Shown here in pieces: positions 50,581 through 59,864 of a stretch of DNA of 64,000 bases. Origin of the DNA: Acetobacter okinawensis JCM 25146 (GTDB lineage: Bacteria > Pseudomonadota > Alphaproteobacteria > Acetobacterales > Acetobacteraceae); NCBI RefSeq assembly GCF_000613865.1, contig NZ_BAJU01000001.1, positions 1 through 64,000 of the forward strand. The letters are read 5' to 3'. A program made the position numbers and the translations under genes. The notes beneath the pieces were generated by a model that had not been told where the DNA came from, did no database searches, and worked only from the letters and a program-made list of their open reading frames with translations. Every line of letters begins with the position of its first letter. Position 1 is the stretch's first letter.

Positions 50581-51651
50581 TTGGGTGTTGCAGTCAGTCT
50601 GTCGGAAAAGGACAGCACCGCGAGCCAGGATGGATCTGGAGTTTCTGTGAGTAAACCAGGGGAAGCTGGCCTTAGAGCGCTGGCTGATTATCTTGCTACG
50701 GACATGCAGGCCTGCAATCAGGTCATTGTGGACCGTATGCAAAGTTCTGTTGCACTTATTCCGCAGTTGGCGGCCCATCTTGTGGCCGCTGGCGGCAAGC
50801 GGCTGCGGCCGCTGCTAACGCTCGCCTCCGCACGTCTGTGTGGCTACAACAATCAGGACGGGCGTATGCGGCATGTGGAAATTGCTGCCTGTGTCGAGTT
50901 CATTCATACAGCCACGCTGCTGCATGATGATGTTGTGGACGACAGCCAGCTGCGGCGTGGCCTTGCCAGTGCAAACGCCATTTTTGGCAACAAGGCGTCT
51001 GTTCTGGTGGGGGACTTCCTGTTCGCCCGTGCGTTCCAGATTCTGACAGCCGATGCCTCGCTGGATGTTATGGCGATTCTCTCCGCGGCATCTGCAACGC
51101 TGGCAGAGGGTGAGGTCATGCAGATGACCACGCAGAATGATCTTTCCACATCTGTTGATCAGTATCTTCAGGTTATTTACGGCAAAACTGCGGCGTTGTT
51201 TGCCGCAGCCTGCGAATCCGGTGCCGTTCTTGGGGATGTCGCGCCGCAGGCGCGTGAGGCCCTGCGCGTTTATGGCGCCAATCTGGGCATGGCCTTCCAG
51301 CTTGTGGATGACGCGCTTGATTACTCAGCCGATCAGGCTGTGCTGGGTAAGGAAGTGGGGGACGACTTCAAGGAAGGCAAGGTCACTCTGCCGGTTCTGG
51401 CGGCCTACGAGGCCGGGAGCGAGGAAGATCGTGTTTTCTGGCGGCGTGTGATCGAGGAGTGCGAACAGCAGCCAGAAGATCTGGACGCTGCATTGCTCCG
51501 TATTGCCCAGACCAATGCCATAGGCATTACCCTGAGCAAGGCGGAAGACTACGCAACATTGGCCCGTCAGGCTTTGCAGGATTTTCCTGATAATGACCTC
51601 AAGGCCATTCTGCTTGAAACAGCCAGCTACTCCGCAAGCCGCGCTAGCTAG
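50581..51651 (+). CDS. ispB: Polyprenyl diphosphate synthase (ubiquinone side chain)
   Basis: The protein (up to 356 aa) is a trans-prenyltransferase that makes the long isoprenoid tail of ubiquinone. It has GGKRLRPLLTLASARLCG, the first Asp-rich motif LLHDDVVDDSQLRRG, GKTAALFAAACESGA and the second Asp-rich motif FQLVDDALDYSAD followed by GDDFKEGKVTLPVL. Chain length cannot be read, although Acetobacter typically uses ubiquinone-9. The annotated start is a TTG at 50581; a GTG at 50647 with GGAG five bases upstream gives a 334-aa protein and is also credible. The last 4 bases overlap the convergent murI. Confidence 0.92.
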   Translation: MGVAVSLSEKDSTASQDGSGVSVSKPGEAGLRALADYLATDMQACNQVIVDRMQSSVALIPQLAAHLVAAGGKRLRPLLTLASARLCGYNNQDGRMRHVEIAACVEFIHTATLLHDDVVDDSQLRRGLASANAIFGNKASVLVGDFLFARAFQILTADASLDVMAILSAASATLAEGEVMQMTTQNDLSTSVDQYLQVIYGKTAALFAAACESGAVLGDVAPQAREALRVYGANLGMAFQLVDDALDYSADQAVLGKEVGDDFKEGKVTLPVLAAYEAGSEEDRVFWRRVIEECEQQPEDLDAALLRIAQTNAIGITLSKAEDYATLARQALQDFPDNDLKAILLETASYSASRAS

Positions 51652-52556
51652 GCTGCGACGGCCATCTTGACTGCTCCCCGAATGTTCCGGTGTTCAGGCC
51701 GGGCAGGACGGGTGGCGGCCTGATCATCCCATAAAGAGATGTCATTAAAACCATAGGCCGGGAGCTGCGCTGCCAGCGCCTGTGCATCCTGCGGGCGGGC
51801 GGTAAAGAATGCCTGCTCGGAGCGGAGTGCGCTGTCGGCTGCCATTGGCGGCAGGTTTTGCAGGATCGTGCATGTCTGCCGGGCCACGGCACCAGCCGGG
51901 TCCAGCCAGCTAATGCCCGGTGGTGCCAGCTTGCGGAGCAGGTCCAGCACAAAGGTGTAATGGGTGCACCCCAGCCCTATTGCATCCAGCCGCGCGGAAT
52001 CGGGGTGCTGGAACAGCCCCTCAATATCTTGGTAAATGGCGTGCTCAGAGACACTCTGCCCACGAAAAACCTGTTCCGCATAGCTTGCCAGATGGGGGGC
52101 AGCGTGGGCGATCAGGGTGCATTGTGGCGCATAAAGCGCATGCAGGCGGGACAGATACGGGCGGCGGATAGTCGCCCGCGTGGCCAGCAGGCCAATAACA
52201 CCGGTTTTTGTCTGGCGTGCTGCCCAGCGAATGGGGGGGACGCAGCCAATAAACGGAACAGTGGGACATGCTGCGCGCAGGGCATCCAGCGCCAGTGTGC
52301 TGGCCGTATTGCAGGCAATAATCACAGCCTGAGGCCGCAGACGGGCAACAGCAAGGCAGATAAGGGAGATAATGCGCTCGGTAAGGAGCGCATCATCCTG
52401 TTCGCCGTAAGGAAAAACAGCCGTGTCGGCCAGATAGTCCACCTGGATATGGGGGGAGAGTGCCCGTATGGCCCGCACAATGCCCAGTCCACCAATGCCT
52501 GAATCAAACGCCAGAACACGGTAGGGAGCAGACAAGGCGGGGCCAGACGTTTGCAC
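51648..52556 (-). CDS. murI: Glutamate racemase
   Basis: MurI makes D-glutamate for peptidoglycan. The 302-aa protein has FDSGIGGLGIVRAI with the catalytic-site Asp and Ser, ADTAVFPYGEQ, the first catalytic Cys in IIACNTASTLALDAL and the second in GLGCTHYTFVL. All four hallmarks are present and the length is slightly above the family average because of a C-terminal tail. The start is a GTG at 52556. It lies 5 bases after the pyrE stop, so pyrE-murI is an operon. Confidence 0.94.
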   Translation of the reverse strand: MQTSGPALSAPYRVLAFDSGIGGLGIVRAIRALSPHIQVDYLADTAVFPYGEQDDALLTERIISLICLAVARLRPQAVIIACNTASTLALDALRAACPTVPFIGCVPPIRWAARQTKTGVIGLLATRATIRRPYLSRLHALYAPQCTLIAHAAPHLASYAEQVFRGQSVSEHAIYQDIEGLFQHPDSARLDAIGLGCTHYTFVLDLLRKLAPPGISWLDPAGAVARQTCTILQNLPPMAADSALRSEQAFFTARPQDAQALAAQLPAYGFNDISLWDDQAATRPARPEHRNIRGAVKMAVAA

Positions 52557-52561
52557 GGTTG

Positions 52562-53314
52562 TTATTTGTCCTTGCGGGCCTTGAACTCAGCTGCTTCTTC
52601 CAGGCTGCCAACACCGCCACGGCGGGCAGACCAGCCACAGGGGTCTTCCAGAAAACGCCGGACTTCAGACGCAGCTTCTTCAGAGAAGTAAGGGCGGCTT
52701 GAGCAGGCTTCCAGCACATCCCACCATGTGCACAGGGAGTGCAGGGCCACGTTCATGTCCGTCAGGGTCTGCTGGGCGCCGGGGAAAACGCCGTAGTAGA
52801 ATACCACAAAGGCATGGTTCACAATGGCACCTGCATTGCGCAGGGCATTGGCGAACTGTACCTTGGAGGCACCATCGGTAGTCAGGTCTTCTACCAGCAG
52901 GGTCCGCATGTTTTCAGGCACATCACCTTCAATCTGGGCGTTGCGGCCAAAACCTTTGGGTTTTTTGCGCACGTAGGCCATAGGCAGCAGCATGCGGTCT
53001 GCCATCCATGCCGCAAATGGAATACCGGCTGTTTCGCCCCCGACAATGGCCTCAAGGCTTTCGTAGCCTACGTGGCGACCGATTTTTTCCACACCCAGTT
53101 CCACAATTTTGGCGCGGGCGCGGGGGAAGAAGATAATCCGGCGGCAGTCAATATAAACAGGGGACTTCCAACCCGATGTCAGGGTGTATGGCTCTTCGGG
53201 GCGAAAGTTGACTGCCTTGATTTCAAGCAGCAGGCGTGCGGTGGTGAGGGCGGCATCACGATCCCATTCGCTGGTCTCTCCGGTGGGAGAGGCAATGCCT
53301 GCTGGCGACATCAT
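52562..53314 (-). CDS. pyrE: Orotate phosphoribosyltransferase
   Basis: PyrE forms orotidine monophosphate from orotate and PRPP in pyrimidine synthesis. The 250-aa protein has YTLTSGWKSPVYIDCRR, ETAGIPFAAWMADRM, YVRKKPKGFGRNAQIEG and the PRPP-binding motif TLLVEDLTTDGASK. The C-terminal 40 residues (DPCGWSARRGGVGSLEE) are longer than in E. coli but usual for alphaproteobacterial enzymes. I chose the ATG at 53314 because AAGGA precedes it by about 8 bases; the longer in-frame version adds 25 residues unlike the family. A second ATG follows immediately at 53311. Confidence 0.93.
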   Translation of the reverse strand: MMSPAGIASPTGETSEWDRDAALTTARLLLEIKAVNFRPEEPYTLTSGWKSPVYIDCRRIIFFPRARAKIVELGVEKIGRHVGYESLEAIVGGETAGIPFAAWMADRMLLPMAYVRKKPKGFGRNAQIEGDVPENMRTLLVEDLTTDGASKVQFANALRNAGAIVNHAFVVFYYGVFPGAQQTLTDMNVALHSLCTWWDVLEACSSRPYFSEEAASEVRRFLEDPCGWSARRGGVGSLEEAAEFKARKDK

Positions 53315-53584
53315 GGCAGATTCCTTGAGGTTAGGGTGGTTGAAGTCGCATTGGCATACCCCTAGCCGTGCCGAAAATCCATGCCTCATCGCCGGGTATG
53401 TGTGATTTGCTGTCCGATGTAAGACCCTAAAAAGCCCGATGAGCCAGAACTACGGAAAAATGGCACATATCAGCGGGTTGTGATTTTATGTGTAAAGTAA
53501 ATTACAACTTAATCCTTGCGTCAGCTAAAGATGTGGCGTCTAATCGCGCAAGTTGAGATTGGTTATCAGTTAAAGGTTAATGTC

Positions 53585-53824
53585 GTGGCTATAGAAGCAA
53601 GTCGGATCGCACGGAAATGCGAGCGGGCCGTCATCACGGCTTACACGGAATTGCGCGAAGTGGGGACGGAAGACGTTACGGCGTTTAATGCCTGCACCAC
53701 CCTTTACCGCATTCATCACCCCGAATCGTCGTTGAGTGAAGCGCGCATGCTGGTCTCCGAGTGGATTGACCACCATATGGTGCGCAAGGACGATGGCCCC
53801 ACGGCAGGCTGCAACTGCGCTTGA
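53585..53824 (+). CDS. Small conserved-looking protein of unknown function
   Basis: A 79-aa protein rich in Glu, Arg and Thr: MAIEASRIARKCERAVITAY, then TELREVGTEDVTAFNACTTL and a C-terminus with WIDHHMVRKDDGPTAGCNCA. The closing CNC may bind metal or form a disulfide. I chose the GTG at 53585 because AAAGG lies about 8 bases upstream; in-frame starts at 53531 (ATG) or 53516 (TTG) would add 18 or 23 residues. A strong terminator follows. No family recognised. The gap 53315-53584 holds nothing else that I can support. Confidence 0.6.
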   Translation: MAIEASRIARKCERAVITAYTELREVGTEDVTAFNACTTLYRIHHPESSLSEARMLVSEWIDHHMVRKDDGPTAGCNCA

Positions 53825-53879
53825 AAAGCTGAACCTTGCCACTTGTGCGCTGAGTGAACGTGGCAGGTTAAATGATTGG

Positions 53880-53918
53880 AGCGGATGCCCATGCCGAGCA
53901 TGAGCATCCGCTTTTTTT
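53880..53918 (+). terminator. Rho-independent terminator
   Basis: AGCGGATGC at 53880-53888 pairs with GCATCCGCT at 53904-53912, followed by a run of seven T at 53912-53918. It ends the small-protein gene. Another hairpin (AACCTTGCCAC with GTGGCAGGTT) lies just before it. Confidence 0.88.
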
Positions 53919-53962
53919 ATGCTTTATAACGAGTGGAAAGCAGAGGGGTTTGTTAACCCCAC

Positions 53963-53998
53963 AAAAAAACTGGCCCGCATTGCTGCGAGCCAGATTTT
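53963..53998 (-). terminator. Rho-independent terminator of citrate synthase gene
   Basis: CTGGCCCGC at 53970-53978 pairs with GCGAGCCAG at 53985-53993 (one G-U pair). On the minus strand it is followed by seven T, and on the plus strand by ATTTTTA, so it can act both ways. Confidence 0.9.
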
Positions 53999-54023
53999 TA
54001 CAGACTACCGGGTGGTCTGATGT

Positions 54024-55334
54024 TCAGCGTTTGTCAAAGGGTACAAAATTCCGTTCGGTTGCACCCAGATACAACTGGCGTGGGCGGCTGATGCGCTGGC
54101 CCGGTTCCTCAATCATTTCTTTCCACTGGCTGACCCAGCCGGTCGTCCGGGCTACGGCAAACAGCACGGTGAACATGCTGGTGGGGATGCCCATGGCCTT
54201 GAGGATAATGCCGGAATAGAAGTCCACATTCGGGTAGAGCTTGCGCTGCACAAAGTAATCATCGCTCAGGGCAATGTTTTCCAGCTCTACTGCCAGATCA
54301 AGTAGCGGATCATCCTTGATGCCCAGTTCCTTGAGTACTTCATGGCAGGTCTGCTGCATGATTTTGGCGCGTGGGTCAAAGTTCTTGTACACGCGGTGGC
54401 CAAAGCCCATGAGCTTGACGCCACTGTTCTTGTCTTTGACCTGAGCAATAAAGCTGGGAATATTTTCCTTTTTGCCAATATGGGCCAGCATTTTCAGCAC
54501 GGCTTCGTTGGCGCCACCATGGGCAGGTCCCCATAGGGCGGCAATCCCTGCGGCAATGCAGGCAAAGGGGTTGGCCCCGGTGGAGCCCGCCAGACGCACG
54601 GTGGAGGTGGAGGCATTCTGCTCATGATCGGCATGCAGGATCAGGATCCGGTTCATGGCGCGGGCCAGAACAGGGTTGACCTTGTAGGGTTCGGACATGC
54701 GAGCGAACATCATGGACAAAAAGTTTTCCGCGTAATTCAGGTCATTGCGCGGGTAAACAAAGGCATCGCCCTGCGTATATTTGTACGCCCATGCCGCAAT
54801 GGTCGGAATTTTGGCAATCAGACGCATGGCCGCGAGTTCGCGGTTTTCGGGAATGGCAATGTCGCTGGCGTCGGGGTAAAAAGCCGAAAGAGCGCCAACC
54901 GTGCCACACAGAATGGCCATCGGATGCGCATCACGCCGAAAACCGTTGAAGAAGTTACGGATCTGCTCATGGAGCAGGGTGTGGTTGGTCAGCGTGGAAG
55001 AAAACGTATCGTACTGCGCCTTGCTGGGCAGCTCACCATTGAGCAGGAGGTAGATCACCTCTTCGTAGGATGCGTTTTCCGCCAGCTGGGCAATGGGGTA
55101 GCCACGGTGCAGCAGAACACCTTTATCGCCGTCAATATAGGTGATCTTGCTGTTGCACGAGGCCGTCTCGCCGTAACCGGGGTCGAACGTGAACACTCCC
55201 AACTCTGCGGGCAGTTTACGAATATCGATGACATCCGGCCCAAGTTTGCCAGAAAGTACGGGCATCTCGGCGGTTTTGCCACCGATCGAAATGGTAGCGG
55301 TGGACTGCTTACCCTCGTTCTGCGACACGCTCAT
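54024..55334 (-). CDS. aarA: Citrate synthase (AarA)
   Basis: A type II hexameric citrate synthase of 436 aa, the same length as AarA of Acetobacter aceti. It condenses acetyl-CoA with oxaloacetate and is known to be required for acetic acid resistance. Catalytic motifs are visible: His in [19 protein letters not shown], His in [12 protein letters not shown], and [19 protein letters not shown]. The Asp of [19 protein letters not shown] is the third catalytic residue. The C-terminus with [18 protein letters not shown] is standard. It is followed by a strong terminator and lies near the SixA, chorismate mutase, phosphoesterase and aarC genes. Confidence 0.95.
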   Translation of the reverse strand: MSVSQNEGKQSTATISIGGKTAEMPVLSGKLGPDVIDIRKLPAELGVFTFDPGYGETASCNSKITYIDGDKGVLLHRGYPIAQLAENASYEEVIYLLLNGELPSKAQYDTFSSTLTNHTLLHEQIRNFFNGFRRDAHPMAILCGTVGALSAFYPDASDIAIPENRELAAMRLIAKIPTIAAWAYKYTQGDAFVYPRNDLNYAENFLSMMFARMSEPYKVNPVLARAMNRILILHADHEQNASTSTVRLAGSTGANPFACIAAGIAALWGPAHGGANEAVLKMLAHIGKKENIPSFIAQVKDKNSGVKLMGFGHRVYKNFDPRAKIMQQTCHEVLKELGIKDDPLLDLAVELENIALSDDYFVQRKLYPNVDFYSGIILKAMGIPTSMFTVLFAVARTTGWVSQWKEMIEEPGQRISRPRQLYLGATERNFVPFDKR

Positions 55335-55484
55335 GGTGTTTCCTTTTGCATAATGGGGTCACGGTCGCGGCTGCGGCCTGCTGTTTGAGTGTTGTCTCCC
55401 ATTCGAGAGCAAACAAAAAGGTTCATCCCGATAAACCGCGCGTTATCACGCGCTCAAGTCGGCAGAAAACCGGGGTTTTTTATC

Positions 55485-56030
55485 TCAGGGTCGCGTGAAT
55501 GTGTGCAAAGTCAGGTTCATGCTAGCACAGTCGGCCCATGCGCTCTGGTCGGGAGTAAGGTCGCTGCCACGCATCTTGAACACGGCAAGTGAGCCGGGTG
55601 CGAATCCCTGATCGAGCGTTTCGTTCTGGCTGTCGAGCTCGCGGGCAAACTCGGAAATGCCGGGATTATGGCCGATGAGCAGAACGGTATGTGCCTGCTC
55701 TGGCAACTGCTGCACGGCCATGGCCAGTGCGCTAGGTCCGGCCTCGTATATTTCGGGGCACAAATACACTTGGGGCTGCGCGTTGGCTGGCTGGACGTTC
55801 TGTATGCCTGCGAGTGTCTGCCGGGTGCGTATGGCCGGGCTGCACAGGACCGTGTCGGGGAGCAGGTTATTGTCCCGCAGCCAGATGCCGCAGCGCCTGG
55901 CGGCCTGCTCTCCATCATGCGTCAAAGGGCGGGCCATGTCGGATTCGGGAGAAAAATTGCCCAGATCCGGTTGTGCGGCCTCGGCATGACGGAGGAGAAT
56001 AAGGCGGCGGGGCGTAGGAACAGCGCACAT
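55485..56030 (-). CDS. sixA: SixA-like histidine phosphatase
   Basis: A 181-aa histidine-phosphatase-superfamily protein. The catalytic His is in LILLRHAEAAQPD, and a second His in LLIGHNPGISEFARE. The RH-A signature and length match SixA, which removes phosphate from His of phosphotransfer proteins in E. coli. The function here is not proven. It lies 150 bases upstream of the citrate synthase gene on the same strand, in a position like a gene linked with aarA in Acetobacter aceti. Confidence 0.85.
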   Translation of the reverse strand: MCAVPTPRRLILLRHAEAAQPDLGNFSPESDMARPLTHDGEQAARRCGIWLRDNNLLPDTVLCSPAIRTRQTLAGIQNVQPANAQPQVYLCPEIYEAGPSALAMAVQQLPEQAHTVLLIGHNPGISEFARELDSQNETLDQGFAPGSLAVFKMRGSDLTPDQSAWADCASMNLTLHTFTRP

Positions 56031-56044
56031 AAGATCACATGAGG

Positions 56045-56368
56045 TTATGGTGTGGACGAGGCGGGGGACGCCGACTCAAGGGCTATGGCCTCATGGTGGC
56101 GAATAACTTCGTGGATGATGAAGTTGAGAAACTTCTCGGCAAAGTCGGGGTCCAGATGGGCGTCTTCGGCCAGTTGGCGCAGGCGTGCGATCTGCTGTGT
56201 CTCACGCGCCGGGTCAGCGGGGGGGAGTTTGTAGAGCGCTTTAAGCGCACCAACGGCTTTGGTGCAGCGGAAGCGCTCGGCCAGCATGGCAACAAGGGCT
56301 GCATCAATATTGTCTATGCTGCGGCGGAGGTCCTGCAGGGCTTCCGGGGGGCACGGCTGGTTTGTCAC
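56045..56368 (-). CDS. Chorismate mutase, AroQ type
   Basis: A 107-aa all-helical protein. LQDLRRSIDNIDAALVAMLA, then ERFRCTKAVGALKALYKLP, is the AroQ-class chorismate mutase core, with the usual charged residues (Arg in LRRSID, Lys in KAVGALK) that bind chorismate. The reaction is chorismate to prephenate on the way to Phe and Tyr. The C-terminal 25 residues, with HEVIRHHEAIALES, extend slightly past the core. The stop lies 14 bases from the sixA start, so it is probably cotranscribed with it. Confidence 0.85.
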   Translation of the reverse strand: MTNQPCPPEALQDLRRSIDNIDAALVAMLAERFRCTKAVGALKALYKLPPADPARETQQIARLRQLAEDAHLDPDFAEKFLNFIIHEVIRHHEAIALESASPASSTP

Positions 56369-56437
56369 GGTGATCTGGGTCTCTGGCTGCTGGGAAAAAA
56401 CATTATGGAGGCGTTATAAACGGGTCACGTCCAAACG

Positions 56438-57190
56438 TTAACAGACATAAGCTTTTTCTTCCACAGGTGGAAAAGGCAGGTCCACCCATGCCAGATGTCC
56501 GCCTTTGCCTGCCCCCGTATCCACAAAGATGGCGCGCCCGCCGGCCCGGCCCGGAATGGTCAACGGGCAGCCATTGGTCGAGCGTTGGTCATGCCCGCAG
56601 TAAACGGTATAGCCGTTGGGAATATGGTTGACCCAGTTGAGCGTGCGCTCGGGGTAGCCATCGGCCTGCATGCGGTTTGTGGTCTCGCCAAACAATGCGC
56701 GGGAGAGCAGGTAGGTCACGCGCGCCAGCGGGGGTGGAGGGGGCTCGTTCAGCATATGTGGCTCAAACGCGCCGTGCACAAAAATGGTCCTGCCCATGAC
56801 CAGCCATGCCGGGGCCTGCTCAAGTGCTGGCAGTACATCGCGTAGCACATCCGCATTGTCCGGGGCCATGAGCTGGGCCAGCGTGTCGTCCAGATGGGGG
56901 GAAGAGCGGAGTTTTTTGCCCATGAGCGCCCGACCGAGCTTGCGGTCGTGGTTGCCAATCAGGAACAGGCCGCGCCCTTCGCGCTGGACCTGCAGCATCA
57001 GGCGCAGAACGCCTGCGCTGTCTGGTCCGTAATCCACCAGATCTCCCAGCTGGATGATAAAACGGTCCGTGGCTATGGCATGGCGGAAGGCTTCTATATC
57101 CCCATGCACATCGCCCACAATGCGGAGTCCTTTCCGCATTGCGTTCTTCACGTTTTCGTCATGCAGGGTATCCGTGAACATTCCATCCAT
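56438..57190 (-). CDS. Metallophosphoesterase (calcineurin-like)
   Basis: The 250-aa protein has the metallophosphoesterase metal ligands in order: GDVHGD, GDLVDYGPDS, GNHD, VHGAFEPH and YCGHDQRST. It probably acts on a phosphate ester such as a nucleotide or a phosphoprotein in the cytoplasm; its sequence resembles the serine/threonine phosphatase branch. The ATG at 57190 was chosen; a second in-frame ATG lies three codons later at 57181, and longer upstream readings overlap the aarC leader. It is upstream of the chorismate mutase gene and divergent from aarC. Confidence 0.85.
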   Translation of the reverse strand: MDGMFTDTLHDENVKNAMRKGLRIVGDVHGDIEAFRHAIATDRFIIQLGDLVDYGPDSAGVLRLMLQVQREGRGLFLIGNHDRKLGRALMGKKLRSSPHLDDTLAQLMAPDNADVLRDVLPALEQAPAWLVMGRTIFVHGAFEPHMLNEPPPPPLARVTYLLSRALFGETTNRMQADGYPERTLNWVNHIPNGYTVYCGHDQRSTNGCPLTIPGRAGGRAIFVDTGAGKGGHLAWVDLPFPPVEEKAYVC

Positions 57191-57275
57191 ACCTGTTCTT
57201 TTCTTACCTTCATGTAGGCTTTTCGAGCGAAAACAGGAACGGTTCTGGCAAGTTTTTTTTGGAAGGGGCATACGC

Positions 57276-59008
<1,733 letters not shown>

Positions 59009-59030
59009 TAGTTGGCAGGATCGTGCTCAG

Positions 59031-59067
59031 GCCCCCGCTCTTGCAAACAAGGGTGGGGGCTTTTTTT
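59031..59067 (+). terminator. Rho-independent terminator of aarC
   Basis: GCCCCCGCTCTTG at 59031-59043 pairs with CAAGGGTGGGGGC at 59048-59060 with a 4-base loop and one or two mismatches, followed by seven T. It ends 59 bases after the aarC stop. Confidence 0.88.
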
Positions 59068-59087
59068 ATGGGGGGTGTTATGGCCCG

Positions 59088-59864
59088 TTATTCGGGGCGA
59101 GTCAGCGCGGTGGACGGCAGCGTCAGGGACGTCGTCATCTGGTAGGGCTGGTGCGTAATGACAATATCGACAGGTCGGTTTGCCAGAAAGTCCGCAGTAG
59201 AGACTTTTGCAGGGGGGGTGTCGGTAATAATGGCCTGCGCATCCCGGTGCACCATTGAAAACAGGCTTGGCGCTGCGGAAGGGGAAAGGTAGGCCGCGTA
59301 AGGATGATGCCCCGCCATGCGGTGCGCATTATAGGCATCCCGCTCGGAATTGACGGGAATGGCGACCATAACCTTGGAATCGGCCCGAAGAACGGCAGCC
59401 GTACTTTTGTAGTCCGCAGGGACAAAAATAACCCGGTCACGCATATGAGCCTTGGTGACCTCAAAGGCGACTTGCAGTGGGTTTGCGTCATGCAGGTCCA
59501 GCATGAGCAGTGTGTTGGAGTGGCGGGCCGTATCGAGCACACTGGCCAGAGTGCTGCTGCCCGGCTCCACGTCAACCTGCCCGTTGGCACCACTCGTCAG
59601 GCCCAGACGCACCATGCCCGGCTGCCCGATGGAAGATATGGTGGCAGCCTGTGCAACATTCTGCGTGCCACTATTGCTGGCACATACAATAAGCCCATGG
59701 TGAATGCGCGCCATAATGCCACTGGTCTTGGTGTGGTGAATGGCCAGCACTGCAACGGATGCCACGCAAAGGGTCGCAGCAAAGGCAATTTTTTTCAAAC
59801 ATCTGTGCGAGGTTGTGGCACCACGGCAGACAGATATGTCAGCTCCTTTTTCAGGATATGACAT
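59088..59864 (-). CDS. Membrane-anchored protein, distantly glycerophosphodiesterase-like
   Basis: A 258-aa protein with a single N-terminal hydrophobic segment (IAFAATLCVASVAVLAIHH, about residues 26-44) that should place the rest in the periplasm. The soluble part has TLLMLDLHDANPLQVAFEV, VIFVPADYKSTAAVLRA and DAQAIITDTPPAKVSTADFL. The spacing of acidic segments and the IITD near the end recall glycerophosphodiester phosphodiesterase folds, but the catalytic His-Glu signature is not clear, so I do not assign activity. I chose the ATG at 59864. Its first 14 bases overlap the smc stop, so it may be cotranscribed with smc. Confidence 0.6.
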   Translation of the reverse strand: MSYPEKGADISVCRGATTSHRCLKKIAFAATLCVASVAVLAIHHTKTSGIMARIHHGLIVCASNSGTQNVAQAATISSIGQPGMVRLGLTSGANGQVDVEPGSSTLASVLDTARHSNTLLMLDLHDANPLQVAFEVTKAHMRDRVIFVPADYKSTAAVLRADSKVMVAIPVNSERDAYNAHRMAGHHPYAAYLSPSAAPSLFSMVHRDAQAIITDTPPAKVSTADFLANRPVDIVITHQPYQMTTSLTLPSTALTRPE

